Positions 18,714 to 27,867 of a stretch of 64,000 bases of DNA are shown in pieces. The notes under the pieces are model-generated. The model searched no databases, was not told the DNA's origin, and saw only the letters and a program-made list of their open reading frames with translations. Origin of the DNA: Natronoarchaeum rubrum (GTDB lineage: Archaea; Halobacteriota; Halobacteria; Halobacteriales; Natronoarchaeaceae); contig NZ_JANHDP010000007.1 of assembly GCF_024494695.1 (NCBI RefSeq), positions 186,001 to 250,000 on the forward strand, read 5' to 3'. How positions within the stretch are numbered: the first letter of the stretch is position 1; each line of letters starts with the position of its first letter. A program made the translations under genes and the position numbers.

Positions 18714-19342
18714 AGCAGCGCCTCCGCGATTTCGGCGTCTCGCTTCCGGTTCACGTTCACAGCCAGCCGCGCGTCGTAGCTCAGAAACATGGTGTCAGTG
18801 CAAGTTGTCTCGTCGTCGGTCGCGACGTTGAGCCCGGTCGGGGCGAACTCGGCGGGGCGTGGAGAACTAGCTCCCGCCACGTCAGCGTCCAACTCCGCGG
18901 GATCGAACGCCGCGTCGACGCCGACGCCGAGCCGACGCTTGAGTTCCGCGGGGACGCAGACGGTCAGCGCGCCGCCGTCGTGGGCCGCGAGCGCGGCGTC
19001 GACGAGGTCGGCGCCCAGCAGCGGGAGGTCGGCCGCGACCGTGAGAACGGGCGCGCCGATCTCGTCGAGCGCACTCCCGAGATCCGCGACGTACCCCTCG
19101 CCCGGCGTCTCGATCAGATCGACGCGGCCGTCGAGATGTTCGCGCGTCTCGGGTGCGGCGGGCGACACCGCGGCGTGAACGGCGTCGACCGCGCCGGCGT
19201 CGAGCGCGGCCAGCACCCGGTCGATCATCGGCCGTCCGCCGACTTCGAACAGCGGCTTCTCGATGCGGTCCTCGGGCGTCTCCCGATCGACCGACGCCGC
19301 GAGGCGGCGCCCCTCGCCGCCGCACATCACGAGAGCGTCCAC
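18710..19342 (-). CDS. cobY: Adenosylcobinamide-phosphate guanylyltransferase
   Basis: 210 residues. CobY is the archaeal non-orthologous replacement of bacterial CobU and transfers GMP from GTP to adenosylcobinamide phosphate. The nucleotidyltransferase signature is [14 protein letters not shown] with [15 protein letters not shown], then [16 protein letters not shown] with its metal-binding Asp, and near the C-terminus [11 protein letters not shown]. The start is GTG 19342, which overlaps cobS by 16 bases; no ATG fits better. Confidence 0.88.
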   Translation of the reverse strand: MDALVMCGGEGRRLAASVDRETPEDRIEKPLFEVGGRPMIDRVLAALDAGAVDAVHAAVSPAAPETREHLDGRVDLIETPGEGYVADLGSALDEIGAPVLTVAADLPLLGADLVDAALAAHDGGALTVCVPAELKRRLGVGVDAAFDPAELDADVAGASSPRPAEFAPTGLNVATDDETTCTDTMFLSYDARLAVNVNRKRDAEIAEALL

Positions 19343-20103
19343 GGGAGCACCTCCGGGAGGATCGACCACGCGATCAGGCCGCCGTACAGCCCCGCCAGCC
19401 GTCCGAGTTCGTTGGTCGCGCCGAACGCGTCGCCGCCGACCCCGCCGAGCGCGCGGTTCGACCAGCGCAGGACGGCGGCAGTCGCGACGAGCGCCCCGGC
19501 GAGCGCTCCAGTCGCGGCGGGACTCGGCCACGTCAGCGCGACGGCGGGCGCGGTGAGCAGCGCGGGAACGACGAGCGAGCGAGGACTGTTGATGGCCGTG
19601 AACGTCGAGCCCAGTCCGTCGTGGGGCGCGTCGCCCAGACAGGCCAGCGCAGCCATCCCGAGCTTCGCGCCGACCTCGGCGGCGACGACGATTCCGGCGG
19701 CGATCGACCAGGACAGCCCTGCGAGCGCGAGCGCCGCCAGCGCGAGGCCGGCGACGACCAGCGCGACCGCGAGGACGGCGCCGACACCGACGGTCGTGTC
19801 TTTCAGCACCTCGCGGCGGCGCTCGGGGTCGCCGTGGACGACCGCGGCGTCGCCCAGATCCGCGACGCCGTCGACGTGGTTGATTCCGGTCACGCCGTAG
19901 ATCGCAACGACGTAGAGGAAGGCCCTCGCCGGGTCGGGCGCGGGGACGGCCAGCGCGAGCGCGGCCACGCCGCCGACGAGGTAACCTACCGGGAGAAACG
20001 CCGCCGGCGTCGCGGCGAAGGCGTCCCACGCGTCGGCGTCCCGGCCGGCCGGCAGCCGGGTGAGAAAGCCGATGGCGCCCGAGAGCGCTGGGAACCGGCT
20101 CAT
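19327..20103 (-). CDS. cobS: Adenosylcobinamide-GDP ribazoletransferase
   Basis: 258-residue integral membrane enzyme that joins GDP-cobinamide to alpha-ribazole phosphate, the last assembly step of the nucleotide loop. It begins LSGAIGFLTRLPAGRDADAW and has the conserved acidic motif GINHVDGVADLGDA with HGDPERRREVLKD following, and several membrane helices. The C-terminal GGVGGDAFGATNE segment is also typical of the family. It starts at ATG 20103, four bases inside cbiB. Confidence 0.92.
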   Translation of the reverse strand: MSRFPALSGAIGFLTRLPAGRDADAWDAFAATPAAFLPVGYLVGGVAALALAVPAPDPARAFLYVVAIYGVTGINHVDGVADLGDAAVVHGDPERRREVLKDTTVGVGAVLAVALVVAGLALAALALAGLSWSIAAGIVVAAEVGAKLGMAALACLGDAPHDGLGSTFTAINSPRSLVVPALLTAPAVALTWPSPAATGALAGALVATAAVLRWSNRALGGVGGDAFGATNELGRLAGLYGGLIAWSILPEVLPWTLS

Positions 20104-21011
20104 GCCCAGACGAGCACCTCCCAGAGGATCGCGACGCCGTACGCCGCTAGCCCGGCGGAGCCGACCAGCGAGATCGCGCGCTCGGCGTCGTCGACCGTCG
20201 GGAGCGAGGCGACGCCGTTGAGCGTGTAGCTGCCGGGCTTCTCTAACTTGACTTGCAGCGCGCTGGCGACGGTGCCCATCGGCCAGCCGGAGTTCGGCGA
20301 GGGCGGCGCGTCGGCCCACCGGCGCGCGGCCAGCATCGGGTCGGGCGAGCGCGCGACGATCGTCAGCAACAGCGCGCTCAGGCGGGCGGGAAGCCACATC
20401 ACGGCGTCGTCGAGTCGCGCGGAGAGCCAGCCGTGGGGTTTCGAGGGGTAGCCGAGCATCGAGTCGAGCGTGTTGACGGCCTTGACCCACGCCGCCGCGC
20501 CCGCGGCGAGGGCGAGCGACTCCGGCGCGAGCAGGGCGAACGCGCCCAGCGGGGCGACCAGCCCGTCCGCGAGGTTCTCCGCTGCGCTCTCGACCGCGGC
20601 GCTCCGCAGGTGGCCCGCCGAGAGGTCGGTCGCATCCCGTCCCGCCAGCGCGGGCAGCCGCTCGCGAGCGGCTTCGACGTCGGTATCGCTCGCCGCGACG
20701 ACGCCCGCGGCCTCGTCGAGCAGCATCCGCAGGCTCGTCGTCGCGAACAGCGCGAGCCCCGCCAGGACGCCGCCGGCGACGGGATGCACGAGCGAGCCGA
20801 GCGCGACGACGCCGCCGACTGCCAGTCCGGCCGCGAGCGGACACAGCAGTGCGATCCAGAAGCTCACCGACCGCGGGAGCGTCCAGTCCCGATCCAGCGG
20901 CTCGATCAGGCGGCCGAACAGCGCGACCGGATGCAGGCTCGCGGGCGGCTCGCGGACGAGCCAGTCCAGCGCGGCCGCGAGCGCGATCGCGCCGGCGGCG
21001 ATCAGCGACAC
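20100..21011 (-). CDS. cbiB: Adenosylcobinamide-phosphate synthase
   Basis: 303-residue membrane protein that attaches aminopropanol phosphate to adenosylcobyric acid. Signature segments are ALAAALDWLVREPPASLHPV near the N-terminus, the AARERLPALAGRDATDLSA loop, ESAAENLADGLVAPLGAFA and VKAVNTLDSMLGYP. About four to five hydrophobic helices are present. It overlaps the upstream HAD gene by ten bases and cobS by four, consistent with one polycistronic message. Confidence 0.92.
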   Translation of the reverse strand: MSLIAAGAIALAAALDWLVREPPASLHPVALFGRLIEPLDRDWTLPRSVSFWIALLCPLAAGLAVGGVVALGSLVHPVAGGVLAGLALFATTSLRMLLDEAAGVVAASDTDVEAARERLPALAGRDATDLSAGHLRSAAVESAAENLADGLVAPLGAFALLAPESLALAAGAAAWVKAVNTLDSMLGYPSKPHGWLSARLDDAVMWLPARLSALLLTIVARSPDPMLAARRWADAPPSPNSGWPMGTVASALQVKLEKPGSYTLNGVASLPTVDDAERAISLVGSAGLAAYGVAILWEVLVWA

Positions 21012-21685
21012 GGCGATCCCTCCTCGGGGTCCGACCGCTCAGTCTCGGCGTCACGCCGCCCTGCCTCGGCGTCGAGCCGCTCCGGCACCGCCGACAGCGG
21101 AACGTCGTCGAGCGGGATCGCCGTCCCGCCGAGCCGCTCGATCCCGCCGTCGGTTCGCGAATCGTCGCCGACGTGGACGAGCGCCTCGACGCCGACGTCC
21201 AGTTCGTCGGCGATCGCCGCGAACGCTCGCCGATCGGGCTTTCGCCACCCGCAGTCGACGCTGGCGACGACGGCGTCGAACACGGCCGGGTCGAGGGCCG
21301 AGCGGTCGAGGGCGCGCTCGACCAGCCCCGGGACGCTGCAGTTCGAGAGCACGCCGACCGGGCCGCGCTCGGCCGCCGCGTCGACCGCTGCGACCGCGCC
21401 CGAGCGCGTCCGGACCGGGCGGTCGAACGCCGCTACGACCGCCTCGCGGACGACGACATCCTCGGTGGCGTCGACGCCGCGACTCGCCAGTGCGGCGCGG
21501 ACGTGCTCCGGCAGGGCGATTTCGGCGCCCTCCGGCGCGTCGACGTGCGGTTCCGCGTAGGCGGCCGGCCAGTCGTCGGGCACCGAGCCGCCGCGCTCTG
21601 CGAGTTCGCGAGCCACGGCGCGCGCCGGCGACGCCGGTCGTTCGGCGGCGACCAGCGTCCCGAATAGATCGAACGAGACTGCCAC
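21002..21685 (-). CDS. HAD-superfamily hydrolase, first gene of the cobalamin operon
   Basis: 227 residues. HAD phosphatase fold with motif I in VSFDLFGTLV, motif II-type VLSNCS, the conserved Lys in DCGWRKPDRRAF and motif IV in LVHVGDDSRTDGG. Its place as first gene of a tightly overlapping cobalamin operon suggests it dephosphorylates a cobalamin-pathway intermediate, for example alpha-ribazole-5'-phosphate or cobalamin-5'-phosphate; that is inference from context. The start is GTG 21685, and TATTCAA at about 21714-21720 is a TATA-like element roughly 30 bases upstream. Confidence 0.8.
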   Translation of the reverse strand: MAVSFDLFGTLVAAERPASPARAVARELAERGGSVPDDWPAAYAEPHVDAPEGAEIALPEHVRAALASRGVDATEDVVVREAVVAAFDRPVRTRSGAVAAVDAAAERGPVGVLSNCSVPGLVERALDRSALDPAVFDAVVASVDCGWRKPDRRAFAAIADELDVGVEALVHVGDDSRTDGGIERLGGTAIPLDDVPLSAVPERLDAEAGRRDAETERSDPEEGSPCR

Positions 21686-21797
21686 TGTCGACGGATTAGT
21701 GCAAGTCTACTTGAATACCGCGGTCGGCGTCGTCTGTTTGGTTATATTCATACTCACATGCGAAAATTTATTGGTCGGTGGGAGAACACCTCCGGCA
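21686..21797. promoter_or_regulatory. Divergent promoter region between the cobalamin operon and minD-like gene
   Basis: 112 bases holding two outward TATA-like elements: AAATTTATTGG at 21764-21774, about 28 bases before the plus-strand ATG at 21798, and GGTATTCAAG read on the minus strand near 21712-21722, about 30 bases before the GTG at 21685. The AT-rich centre could also hold operators. I see no recognisable riboswitch. Confidence 0.5.
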
Positions 21798-22571
21798 ATG
21801 GTCGAGGCGTTCGCGGTCGCGAGCGGCAAGGGCGGCACGGGCAAGACCACCGCCACGCTGGCGCTCGGAATGGCGCTGGCCGAGGAGCACGACGTGACGG
21901 TCGTCGACACGGACACGGGGATGGCGAACCTCCTGTTCCACGCCGGCCTGTCCGACGTCGAGACGACGCTACACGATCTGCTCGTCGGGGACGCCGACGT
22001 GCCGGTCGCGGCGGCGACCTACGAACGCCACGGACTGCGCGTCGTGCCCTGCGGGACGAGCCTCGCGGGGTTCGAGGCGGCCGATCCCGAACGGCTCCGC
22101 GAGGTCGTCGCGACGCTGGCGGCCGACACCGACGTGTTGTTGCTGGACTCGCCGGCCGCGCTGGGCTCGAAGAGCGCCGTCCTGCCGATCGTGCTCGCCG
22201 ACCGGACGATCGCGGTGCTGCAGCCGACGATCCCCGCGCTCAGCGACGGGCTCAAGGTCCAGGAGTACGCCCGCTCCTACGGCACGGGGTCGGCGGGCGT
22301 GGTGTTCAACCGCGTCCGCGAGCGATCGCGGGTCGACGCCGTCGCCGACCGGACGCGGGAGTACTTCGACGGGCCGATCCTCGGGCAGGTCCCCGAATCG
22401 ACCGCCGCCGACGACGCCCGCGCCGCGGGCGAACCGCTGCTCGCGTACGCCCCCGACTCGCCCGCCGCGACGGCGTTTCGCGCGGCCGCCGACGAACTGA
22501 CCGTCGACGACGGCGACTCCGGCGCGGTCGCCGACCGCTTTCGCAGCGCCGTCGTCCCCGAACGGCCATGA
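21798..22571 (+). CDS. MinD/ParA-like ATPase
   Basis: 257-residue deviant Walker A ATPase: ASGKGGTGKTTATLALGMAL with the signature lysine, VVDTDTGMANLL, and LLLDSPAALGSKSAVLP as Walker B/switch region. Haloarchaea have several MinD paralogues that position surface or motility complexes rather than controlling division. I see no amphipathic C-terminal membrane helix. ATG at 21798 has a TATA-like element 26-30 bases upstream. Its last four bases overlap the next gene (ATGA), so the pair is probably co-translated. Confidence 0.82.
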   Translation: MVEAFAVASGKGGTGKTTATLALGMALAEEHDVTVVDTDTGMANLLFHAGLSDVETTLHDLLVGDADVPVAAATYERHGLRVVPCGTSLAGFEAADPERLREVVATLAADTDVLLLDSPAALGSKSAVLPIVLADRTIAVLQPTIPALSDGLKVQEYARSYGTGSAGVVFNRVRERSRVDAVADRTREYFDGPILGQVPESTAADDARAAGEPLLAYAPDSPAATAFRAAADELTVDDGDSGAVADRFRSAVVPERP

Positions 22572-23305
22572 AGCTCCCCCGCGGGCAGCTGGTCCGCTCG
22601 CGGGTCGTGTCGACCCCGGGCACGGCGATGGCGACGATGCTCGATCGCGGGCTCACCGGCTACGCGCTGCTGGAACCGCAGGACGCCCTGCTGCTTGACG
22701 CCGACGAGCGCGGCGTCCTGACGTTCGAGGACGGCGTCCCGGTGCTGGCCTACCACACCGGAACCGACCGCGGCGGCGTCGAGGCGCTGGCCGATATCGC
22801 CGTGCCCGGCCCCTACAGCGTCGACGTGTTCGAGCTTTCTGCCGCCGACGTGGCCGACCTGCACGACACGCCCGAACTGACGGTTCCCCCGGGCATACCC
22901 GCCGAGCGCGTCGCCGGCGATCCGGACCTCGCGGATCGGACGCGGGAGCGGGCCCGCGCGCTCGGTCTGGACGACGCCGCGGGCGCTGACGCCGACGCGC
23001 CCGGTGCGGCCGAGGATCGGGACGATCCCGTCGCGACGTTTCTGGAGAACGGCGAGAAGATCGACGCCATCCGCGAGCAAGCACGGGAGGAGGCCGAACA
23101 GCGCGCCCGGGAGTGGGGGCTGGCCGACGAGTTGGTCGACGGCGACGAACGGTCGGACGAACAGCAGGATGCGGCCGACGCGACGAGCGAGCTGCCGAAC
23201 CACGACGACCGGTCGCACGTCGGCCGGGAGGACGAACAATCGGGCGACGGCCGGGCGGACGAACGATCGGGCGACACGCTCACCGCTCGGGACGACGCCG
23301 ACTGA
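22568..23305 (+). CDS. Unknown partner of the MinD-like ATPase
   Basis: 245 residues. Residues 1-115 are a compact alpha/beta domain (LPRGQLVRSRVVSTPGTAMA, TGYALLEPQDALLLDADERG, VEALADIAVPGPYSVDVFEL). Residues 150-245 are a charged helical and then disordered acidic tail with a short internal duplication (DEQSGD and DERSGD). I do not recognise the domain. The four-base overlap with the ATPase gene suggests the two proteins work together, perhaps ATPase and cargo or effector. Confidence 0.7.
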   Translation: MKLPRGQLVRSRVVSTPGTAMATMLDRGLTGYALLEPQDALLLDADERGVLTFEDGVPVLAYHTGTDRGGVEALADIAVPGPYSVDVFELSAADVADLHDTPELTVPPGIPAERVAGDPDLADRTRERARALGLDDAAGADADAPGAAEDRDDPVATFLENGEKIDAIREQAREEAEQRAREWGLADELVDGDERSDEQQDAADATSELPNHDDRSHVGREDEQSGDGRADERSGDTLTARDDAD

Positions 23306-23308
23306 GTC

Positions 23309-23980
23309 TCACCGCTCCGTCGGCCCGTCCGCCTCGCCGATCACGAGCGTGTTCTCGATCAGGTTTCGATGCCCTCGCCGAAGCCGCTCGGAGAGCGCCT
23401 GATGGGAGATACCCAGCTCGTCGGCCAGCGCGTTCATCGGCTGCTCGCGCGGGATGTCGTAGAACCCTCGATCGTAGGCCGTCTCCAGGGTATCCAGCTG
23501 TTCGGCGGTCAGTCCGTACTGCCCCCGTCGGGTGGCGTCTTCGAGTTCGTAGATGCGCTCGATGTCCAGCGAGAGCCCCTGCTGGTCGCAAAACTCGAAC
23601 GTCGCCGACAGCGATTCCCGGTCGGTAAAGAGGATCCGGAGATGCCAGCCGTCGCCGTTGCCGTACGCCGAGAGGATCGTCCCCTCTTCCTCGGTCAGTA
23701 CGTGCAGGATGAAGCGGATGTCCTCGACCCATTCCATCTGGTAGAGCCACTCCTCGTCGCTGTCGGCCAGCCGTGTGACGTTCGCGATCGAGCCGTCGTC
23801 GTCGAGCGCGCTCTCCAACTCGTCCTGTGCCGGCGCGCGCGCCGTCAGGAACGGGATCACGTCGTTGCTGCCGTGGGCGGCGACCCGCATCACCTCGAAC
23901 TCGGCGTCGGGGACGGCGTCCAGGGTTTCGCGGAGGACGAACTCGTCGGTGGGAATGCGGATCTCCGCGATCGTGCTCAT
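23309..23980 (-). CDS. HTH-10 (bacterio-opsin activator-like) regulator
   Basis: 223 residues. The C-terminal HTH-10 domain is clear: YGLTAEQLDTLETAYDRGFY, then DIPREQPMNALADELGISHQ and ALSERLRRGHRNLIENTL. The first 150 residues form the sensor-like domain typical of haloarchaeal Bat-type regulators. It probably controls a nearby or unlinked gene in response to an unknown signal. It converges on the MinD partner gene with only three bases between stops. Confidence 0.85.
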   Translation of the reverse strand: MSTIAEIRIPTDEFVLRETLDAVPDAEFEVMRVAAHGSNDVIPFLTARAPAQDELESALDDDGSIANVTRLADSDEEWLYQMEWVEDIRFILHVLTEEEGTILSAYGNGDGWHLRILFTDRESLSATFEFCDQQGLSLDIERIYELEDATRRGQYGLTAEQLDTLETAYDRGFYDIPREQPMNALADELGISHQALSERLRRGHRNLIENTLVIGEADGPTER

Positions 23981-24066
23981 GCGTGCCGTACCACGAACCT
24001 CCCCATAAAGGCACGAACGGCTCGTTTCGCTGACGTACGGGGTTCTGATACGTTCGCGCGTCCGAT

Positions 24067-24813
24067 TCAGAAGCCGCCGTAGCGCAGGTACACCATCACG
24101 ACGACGATTGCGAGCTGAAAGGCGCCCTGAACGCCGCTGAGCCGGGCGTTTCGCATCCCGATCGAACTGATCACGTCCGGATCGGGGTTCGCCGAGACCA
24201 TCTGACGGTACATTCGCACCTCGCCGGGCAGCAAGACGCCGAAGCCGAGCACGCTGAGGACGATCACGATCGCGATGGCGACGACGATCGCGGGTTCGGT
24301 CATCGCGAACTCGGGCAGCGTCGCCGCGAGGTAGGTGCCGCTACCGACCAGCGCCACCCCGAACGCGGCCTGCCAGCGCCGGTCGCCGAAGGCGTCGAAC
24401 TGCCGACCGATCAGCGCGAGCGCCGGGAGCAGCGACGCCGCGGTGAGGATCGCGATCCACGGCTGGAGATTCTCGTAGAACGCGATGCGGACCGCCAGCG
24501 TCACGCCGCCGCCGATCGTCACGAGCGCGAGCGACGGCATCAGGAACGTCATCTTCGGGGTGAATCGCTCGAACACGCTCGCGCGCTCCTCGACGGCCAG
24601 CCCGCCCAGCACCGGGCCGAGCACGAGCGCCATGAACAGGTCGATGCCGGTCCAGAGGATCCCGGCCATCACGTGGACGAACGTGTGCTGGATCAGCGTG
24701 CCGAACTGCAGGACGTACGCGAACGCGGCGACCGGGATCGCGACGGCGCCGACCGCGAACGCCGGGTTCGCCCGGTCGGCCATGCCGCGGACGGTCGCAC
24801 GGATCGTGGTCAT
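24067..24813 (-). CDS. Hypothetical multi-pass membrane protein
   Basis: 248 residues with about six hydrophobic segments, including FAVGAVAIPVAAFAYVLQFG, VHVMAGILWTGIDLFMALVL and AIVVAIAIVIVLSVLGFGVL. The HVMAGILWTGIDLF motif, with His and Trp in a membrane helix, recalls CopD/urate-oxidase-like haem-related membrane proteins, but I cannot assign a family. ATG at 24813 is chosen because an upstream GGTTTAAC box lies at about 24840-24847, near the expected promoter distance. Confidence 0.7.
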   Translation of the reverse strand: MTTIRATVRGMADRANPAFAVGAVAIPVAAFAYVLQFGTLIQHTFVHVMAGILWTGIDLFMALVLGPVLGGLAVEERASVFERFTPKMTFLMPSLALVTIGGGVTLAVRIAFYENLQPWIAILTAASLLPALALIGRQFDAFGDRRWQAAFGVALVGSGTYLAATLPEFAMTEPAIVVAIAIVIVLSVLGFGVLLPGEVRMYRQMVSANPDPDVISSIGMRNARLSGVQGAFQLAIVVVMVYLRYGGF

Positions 24814-24935
24814 GGACGAGTGCGTCGGAGCGGCGGCTGTTAAACCTTGTCGATAGCTACCGATGCACAATGCGGTGCGCTTTCGGCTTGTCCGACGCTA
24901 CGTCGCGTACTGTTCTCCCCCAGCGTATGCGCTCG

Positions 24936-25589
24936 TCAGGCGACGAGCGCGCCGAACACCCGCTCTTCGATCTTTCGGAGGTGCTCCCCGGCGGTCGTCG
25001 GGGCGACGTCGACCCGCTCGGCGACGTCTTCGAGCGTCGCCTCCCGCGGCGTCCGGTAGTAGCCCGTCTCGACCGCCACCTCCAGAACCTCCCGCTGGCG
25101 GACCGTCAGCAGCCTCGTCAGTGGCGCCTCGCTCGGGTCGTACTCGCCCGTTTCGAGCACCTCGAAGGCGACGTCGGCGTCCTCGCCGACCGTCTCGTAG
25201 AGCTCGCGGAACGCGGCGTCGCTACCGAGGTAGGTCACGCGGAGCGCCCCGTCGGCGTCGAAGCGGATCGGCGTCTCGACGACGAGTTCGGCGTCGCGCT
25301 GCAGTTCGAGCGTCCGGCGAGCCAGCGGCGTCGGCTCGAACTGGCTCACGGCCGTCCAGCGCTCCTCGCCCGACACGAGGTAGTCGGCGACGTACTCGGA
25401 GTCGCGCATGATCTCCTCGTACCGGTCACGGTCGCCGCTGCCCTCGGCGAACAGAAGCACCGTCTCGTCGTCGAGCAACTCGACGTGGTGGATCGCCTCC
25501 CGCTCGATCGACGGCTCCGCCGAGAGCTCTCGCCCGAGCGGGTGAAACGCGTCCGCGGCGGGCTCGACGCGGGCGGTAAGGTATCGCAT
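24936..25589 (-). CDS. HTH-10 (bacterio-opsin activator-like) regulator
   Basis: 217 residues. The C-terminal HTH-10 is RLLTVRQREVLEVAVETGYY, then TPREATLEDVAERVDVAPTT and AGEHLRKIEERVFGALV. The N-terminal 145 residues are the usual sensor-like domain. The start is ATG 25589 (MRYLTARVEP); the longer frame begins in Arg-rich shadow sequence. It is transcribed divergently from an FAD monooxygenase 84 bases away and is the obvious candidate regulator of it, though the sequence does not prove that. Confidence 0.85.
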   Translation of the reverse strand: MRYLTARVEPAADAFHPLGRELSAEPSIEREAIHHVELLDDETVLLFAEGSGDRDRYEEIMRDSEYVADYLVSGEERWTAVSQFEPTPLARRTLELQRDAELVVETPIRFDADGALRVTYLGSDAAFRELYETVGEDADVAFEVLETGEYDPSEAPLTRLLTVRQREVLEVAVETGYYRTPREATLEDVAERVDVAPTTAGEHLRKIEERVFGALVA

Positions 25590-25673
25590 ACGGAGGGGTG
25601 CTCGGTCCGTCCTCATAAAGAGGCGTGGATGCGCTGCAGTCGGCGCTTGCCGATCGGCCGCCAACGAACAGGT

Positions 25674-26894
25674 ATGAGACGCACCCGATCGAACGGGCGG
25701 GTCGACGCGGCGACCGACGTCGCGATCGTCGGCGGCGGCATCTGCGGACTCACCGCGGCAATCGCGCTCGAACGACGGGGCCGGGAGCCGACGGTGTACG
25801 AGGCCGCCGCCGAGTACCGGCCGATCGGCGCCGGGCTCCTCTTGCAGACGAACGCGCTGCTCGTGCTAGAGCGCCTTGGCGTCGCCGATCGGGTCAGGGA
25901 GACCGGCGTCCCGCTCGGCGACAGCGCGATCCGAGCCCCGGACGGCCGGGCGCTCAAGCGGTTCGACCTGAATCGAATCGAGCGCGCCGAGTTCGGCCAC
26001 GGCTTCGTCGCGATCCACCGCGCCGACCTCCAGAAGATCCTCCTCGACGAACTCGACGCGACCGTCCGGACCGGGATGGAGTGTACTGCGGTGACCGACG
26101 CCGACCGGCCGACCGTCCGGTTCGCGGACGGGACGCGGGTCAGCCCGGACGTCGTCGTGGGCGCCGACGGGATCCACTCCGCCGTGCGCGACGCCGTCGT
26201 CCCGAACGTCGAGCCGCGATCGCTCGACGGCGTCTGCTACCGCGCGGTCGTCGACGTCGATCTGCCCGAACGGCACCGTGACCGCGGCCTCGAAGTGTGG
26301 GGCGAGGGGAGCTACACCGGCGGCGCTCCGCTCGACGACGACCGGTTCTACTGGTTCGCGACGGTCTCCGAGTCGACGGCCGCGGAACTGGACGGTTCGC
26401 GCGAGGTCGTCGCCGCGCTGCGGGAACGATTCGGCACGTTCCCAGAACCGATCCCCGCCGTCGTCGACGCGCTCGATCCCGACGACGTCTTCGCGACCGA
26501 ACTCGAGGACGTGCCGGCGCTCGACCGGTGGTCCCGCGGGTCGGTCGTCCTCGCCGGCGACGCGGCCCACGGAATGTTGCCGTTCGCCGGGCAGGGCGCG
26601 GCCCAGTCGATCGAGGATGGACTCGCGCTGGCCGACGCCGTCGACCGGCACGGCGATCCGGCGGCCGCGTTCGAGACCTACGAAGCCGAGCGCAAGCCGC
26701 GGGCGGACGGCGTCCGCGCCGAGTCGCGCCGGCTCGGTCGGCTCGGGACGGTCCAGTCGTCGCTCGGCGCGCGACTCCGAAACCTCGCGGTCGGACTCGT
26801 TCCGGCGTCGCTCTTCCGGCGTTTCCGTCGACGACGAGCCTCGCGGACGACGCTCCCCGACGCCGCGGTCGCCGACGGCGGTCCGGACGCCTGA
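25674..26894 (+). CDS. FAD-dependent aromatic-type monooxygenase
   Basis: 406 residues, group A flavoprotein monooxygenase. The Rossmann motif is VAIVGGGICGLTAAIALERRG with EAAAEYRPIGAGLLLQTNAL after it, the DG-type motif is VVVGADGIHSAVRDAV and the second FAD motif is VVLAGDAAHGMLPFAGQGAAQ. It resembles salicylate/zeaxanthin-epoxidase-like hydroxylases; substrate unknown. The C-terminus has an Arg-rich segment (FRRFRRRRASR). ATG 25674 is chosen over far-upstream codons that read through the neighbouring regulator on the opposite strand. Confidence 0.85.
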   Translation: MRRTRSNGRVDAATDVAIVGGGICGLTAAIALERRGREPTVYEAAAEYRPIGAGLLLQTNALLVLERLGVADRVRETGVPLGDSAIRAPDGRALKRFDLNRIERAEFGHGFVAIHRADLQKILLDELDATVRTGMECTAVTDADRPTVRFADGTRVSPDVVVGADGIHSAVRDAVVPNVEPRSLDGVCYRAVVDVDLPERHRDRGLEVWGEGSYTGGAPLDDDRFYWFATVSESTAAELDGSREVVAALRERFGTFPEPIPAVVDALDPDDVFATELEDVPALDRWSRGSVVLAGDAAHGMLPFAGQGAAQSIEDGLALADAVDRHGDPAAAFETYEAERKPRADGVRAESRRLGRLGTVQSSLGARLRNLAVGLVPASLFRRFRRRRASRTTLPDAAVADGGPDA

Positions 26895-26941
26895 CCCGAG
26901 TGGGCCCGACGCCGAACGGACCGCGGCGCCCGCCGCTCGGC

Positions 26942-27742
26942 TCACCCAGAGAGGTCGCGACGTTCGAAGTACTCGCTGCTCGCGACGACGAGGACGACGA
27001 CGGCGACGAGCAGCACCGAGAGATCGGCCGCCGAGATTTCGCCGTCGACGAGGATGGCGCCGGGGTCGAAGTACCGCGAGAACGCCACGTCGCCGAGCCA
27101 CTCGTAGTCGGTGTCGAACGTGAACGTATCGAGCAAGAACAGTCCGAACACCGCGCCGGCGCCGGCGGTCTGGGCGCGCCGCGTCGCGTCGAACGCCACC
27201 GACGCCAGCAACCCGACGCCCGCACACGCGAGCAGGTAGGGGATCGAGACGACGTGGACGGCCAGCAGGTCGACGACGTCGATCGATTCGCCGACGAGCG
27301 CGACGCCGAGGTAGACCGCGAGAAACGTGATCGCGTTGACGACGAGCAGCCCCGGAACGAGCGAGAGGTACTTGCCGACGACGACGCGCGTCCGCGAGAC
27401 GGGCAGCGAGAGCGTCAGGCCGACGGTGCCGCGCTCGACCTCGCCCGCGACCGTCCCCGCCGCGGCGTAGGCGTAGTAGATCGCGAGCAACAGCACCCAG
27501 CCGAACTGGTAGAGCTGCGAGACGAGATACCCTTCGATGGTCGTCAGCGTCGTCACGTTGCCGACGAACGCGCGCCGCGCTTCCGGCGGGAGCGACTCCA
27601 GATAGGCGTCGAAGTCGGCGCCCGTCTCCTGGATCGACGGGAACAGCCCGACGGTCAGTGCGATCAGGGCGACCAACGCGATCGCGAGCAGCACCGATCC
27701 CCGAAGTCGACGGCCGGCCTCGAAAGACGTGATCTCGAACAT
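26942..27742 (-). CDS. ABC-2 type transporter permease
   Basis: 266 residues with six predicted membrane helices and an external loop after the first (SIQETGADFDAYLESLPPEA). The segment YAAAGTVAGEVERGTVGLTL is the ABC-2 permease signature, with LPVSRTRVVVGKYL following. It is the likely membrane partner of the ATPase at 29342-30289 on the same strand, although a divergent surface-protein gene and a tiny membrane-protein gene lie between. Exported substrate unknown. Confidence 0.82.
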   Translation of the reverse strand: MFEITSFEAGRRLRGSVLLAIALVALIALTVGLFPSIQETGADFDAYLESLPPEARRAFVGNVTTLTTIEGYLVSQLYQFGWVLLLAIYYAYAAAGTVAGEVERGTVGLTLSLPVSRTRVVVGKYLSLVPGLLVVNAITFLAVYLGVALVGESIDVVDLLAVHVVSIPYLLACAGVGLLASVAFDATRRAQTAGAGAVFGLFLLDTFTFDTDYEWLGDVAFSRYFDPGAILVDGEISAADLSVLLVAVVVLVVASSEYFERRDLSG

Positions 27743-27867
27743 TGAGCGTCCCCCTCAGCAGCCTGTGACGCGGAGCGCGGTGGTAAGCGTGGGTCGTGCG
27801 TATTTGTATCGCGCCATGGATTTGGACGTGTGGCTACCAGTCGTCTCGACAACGGGGCGGAGCGACC

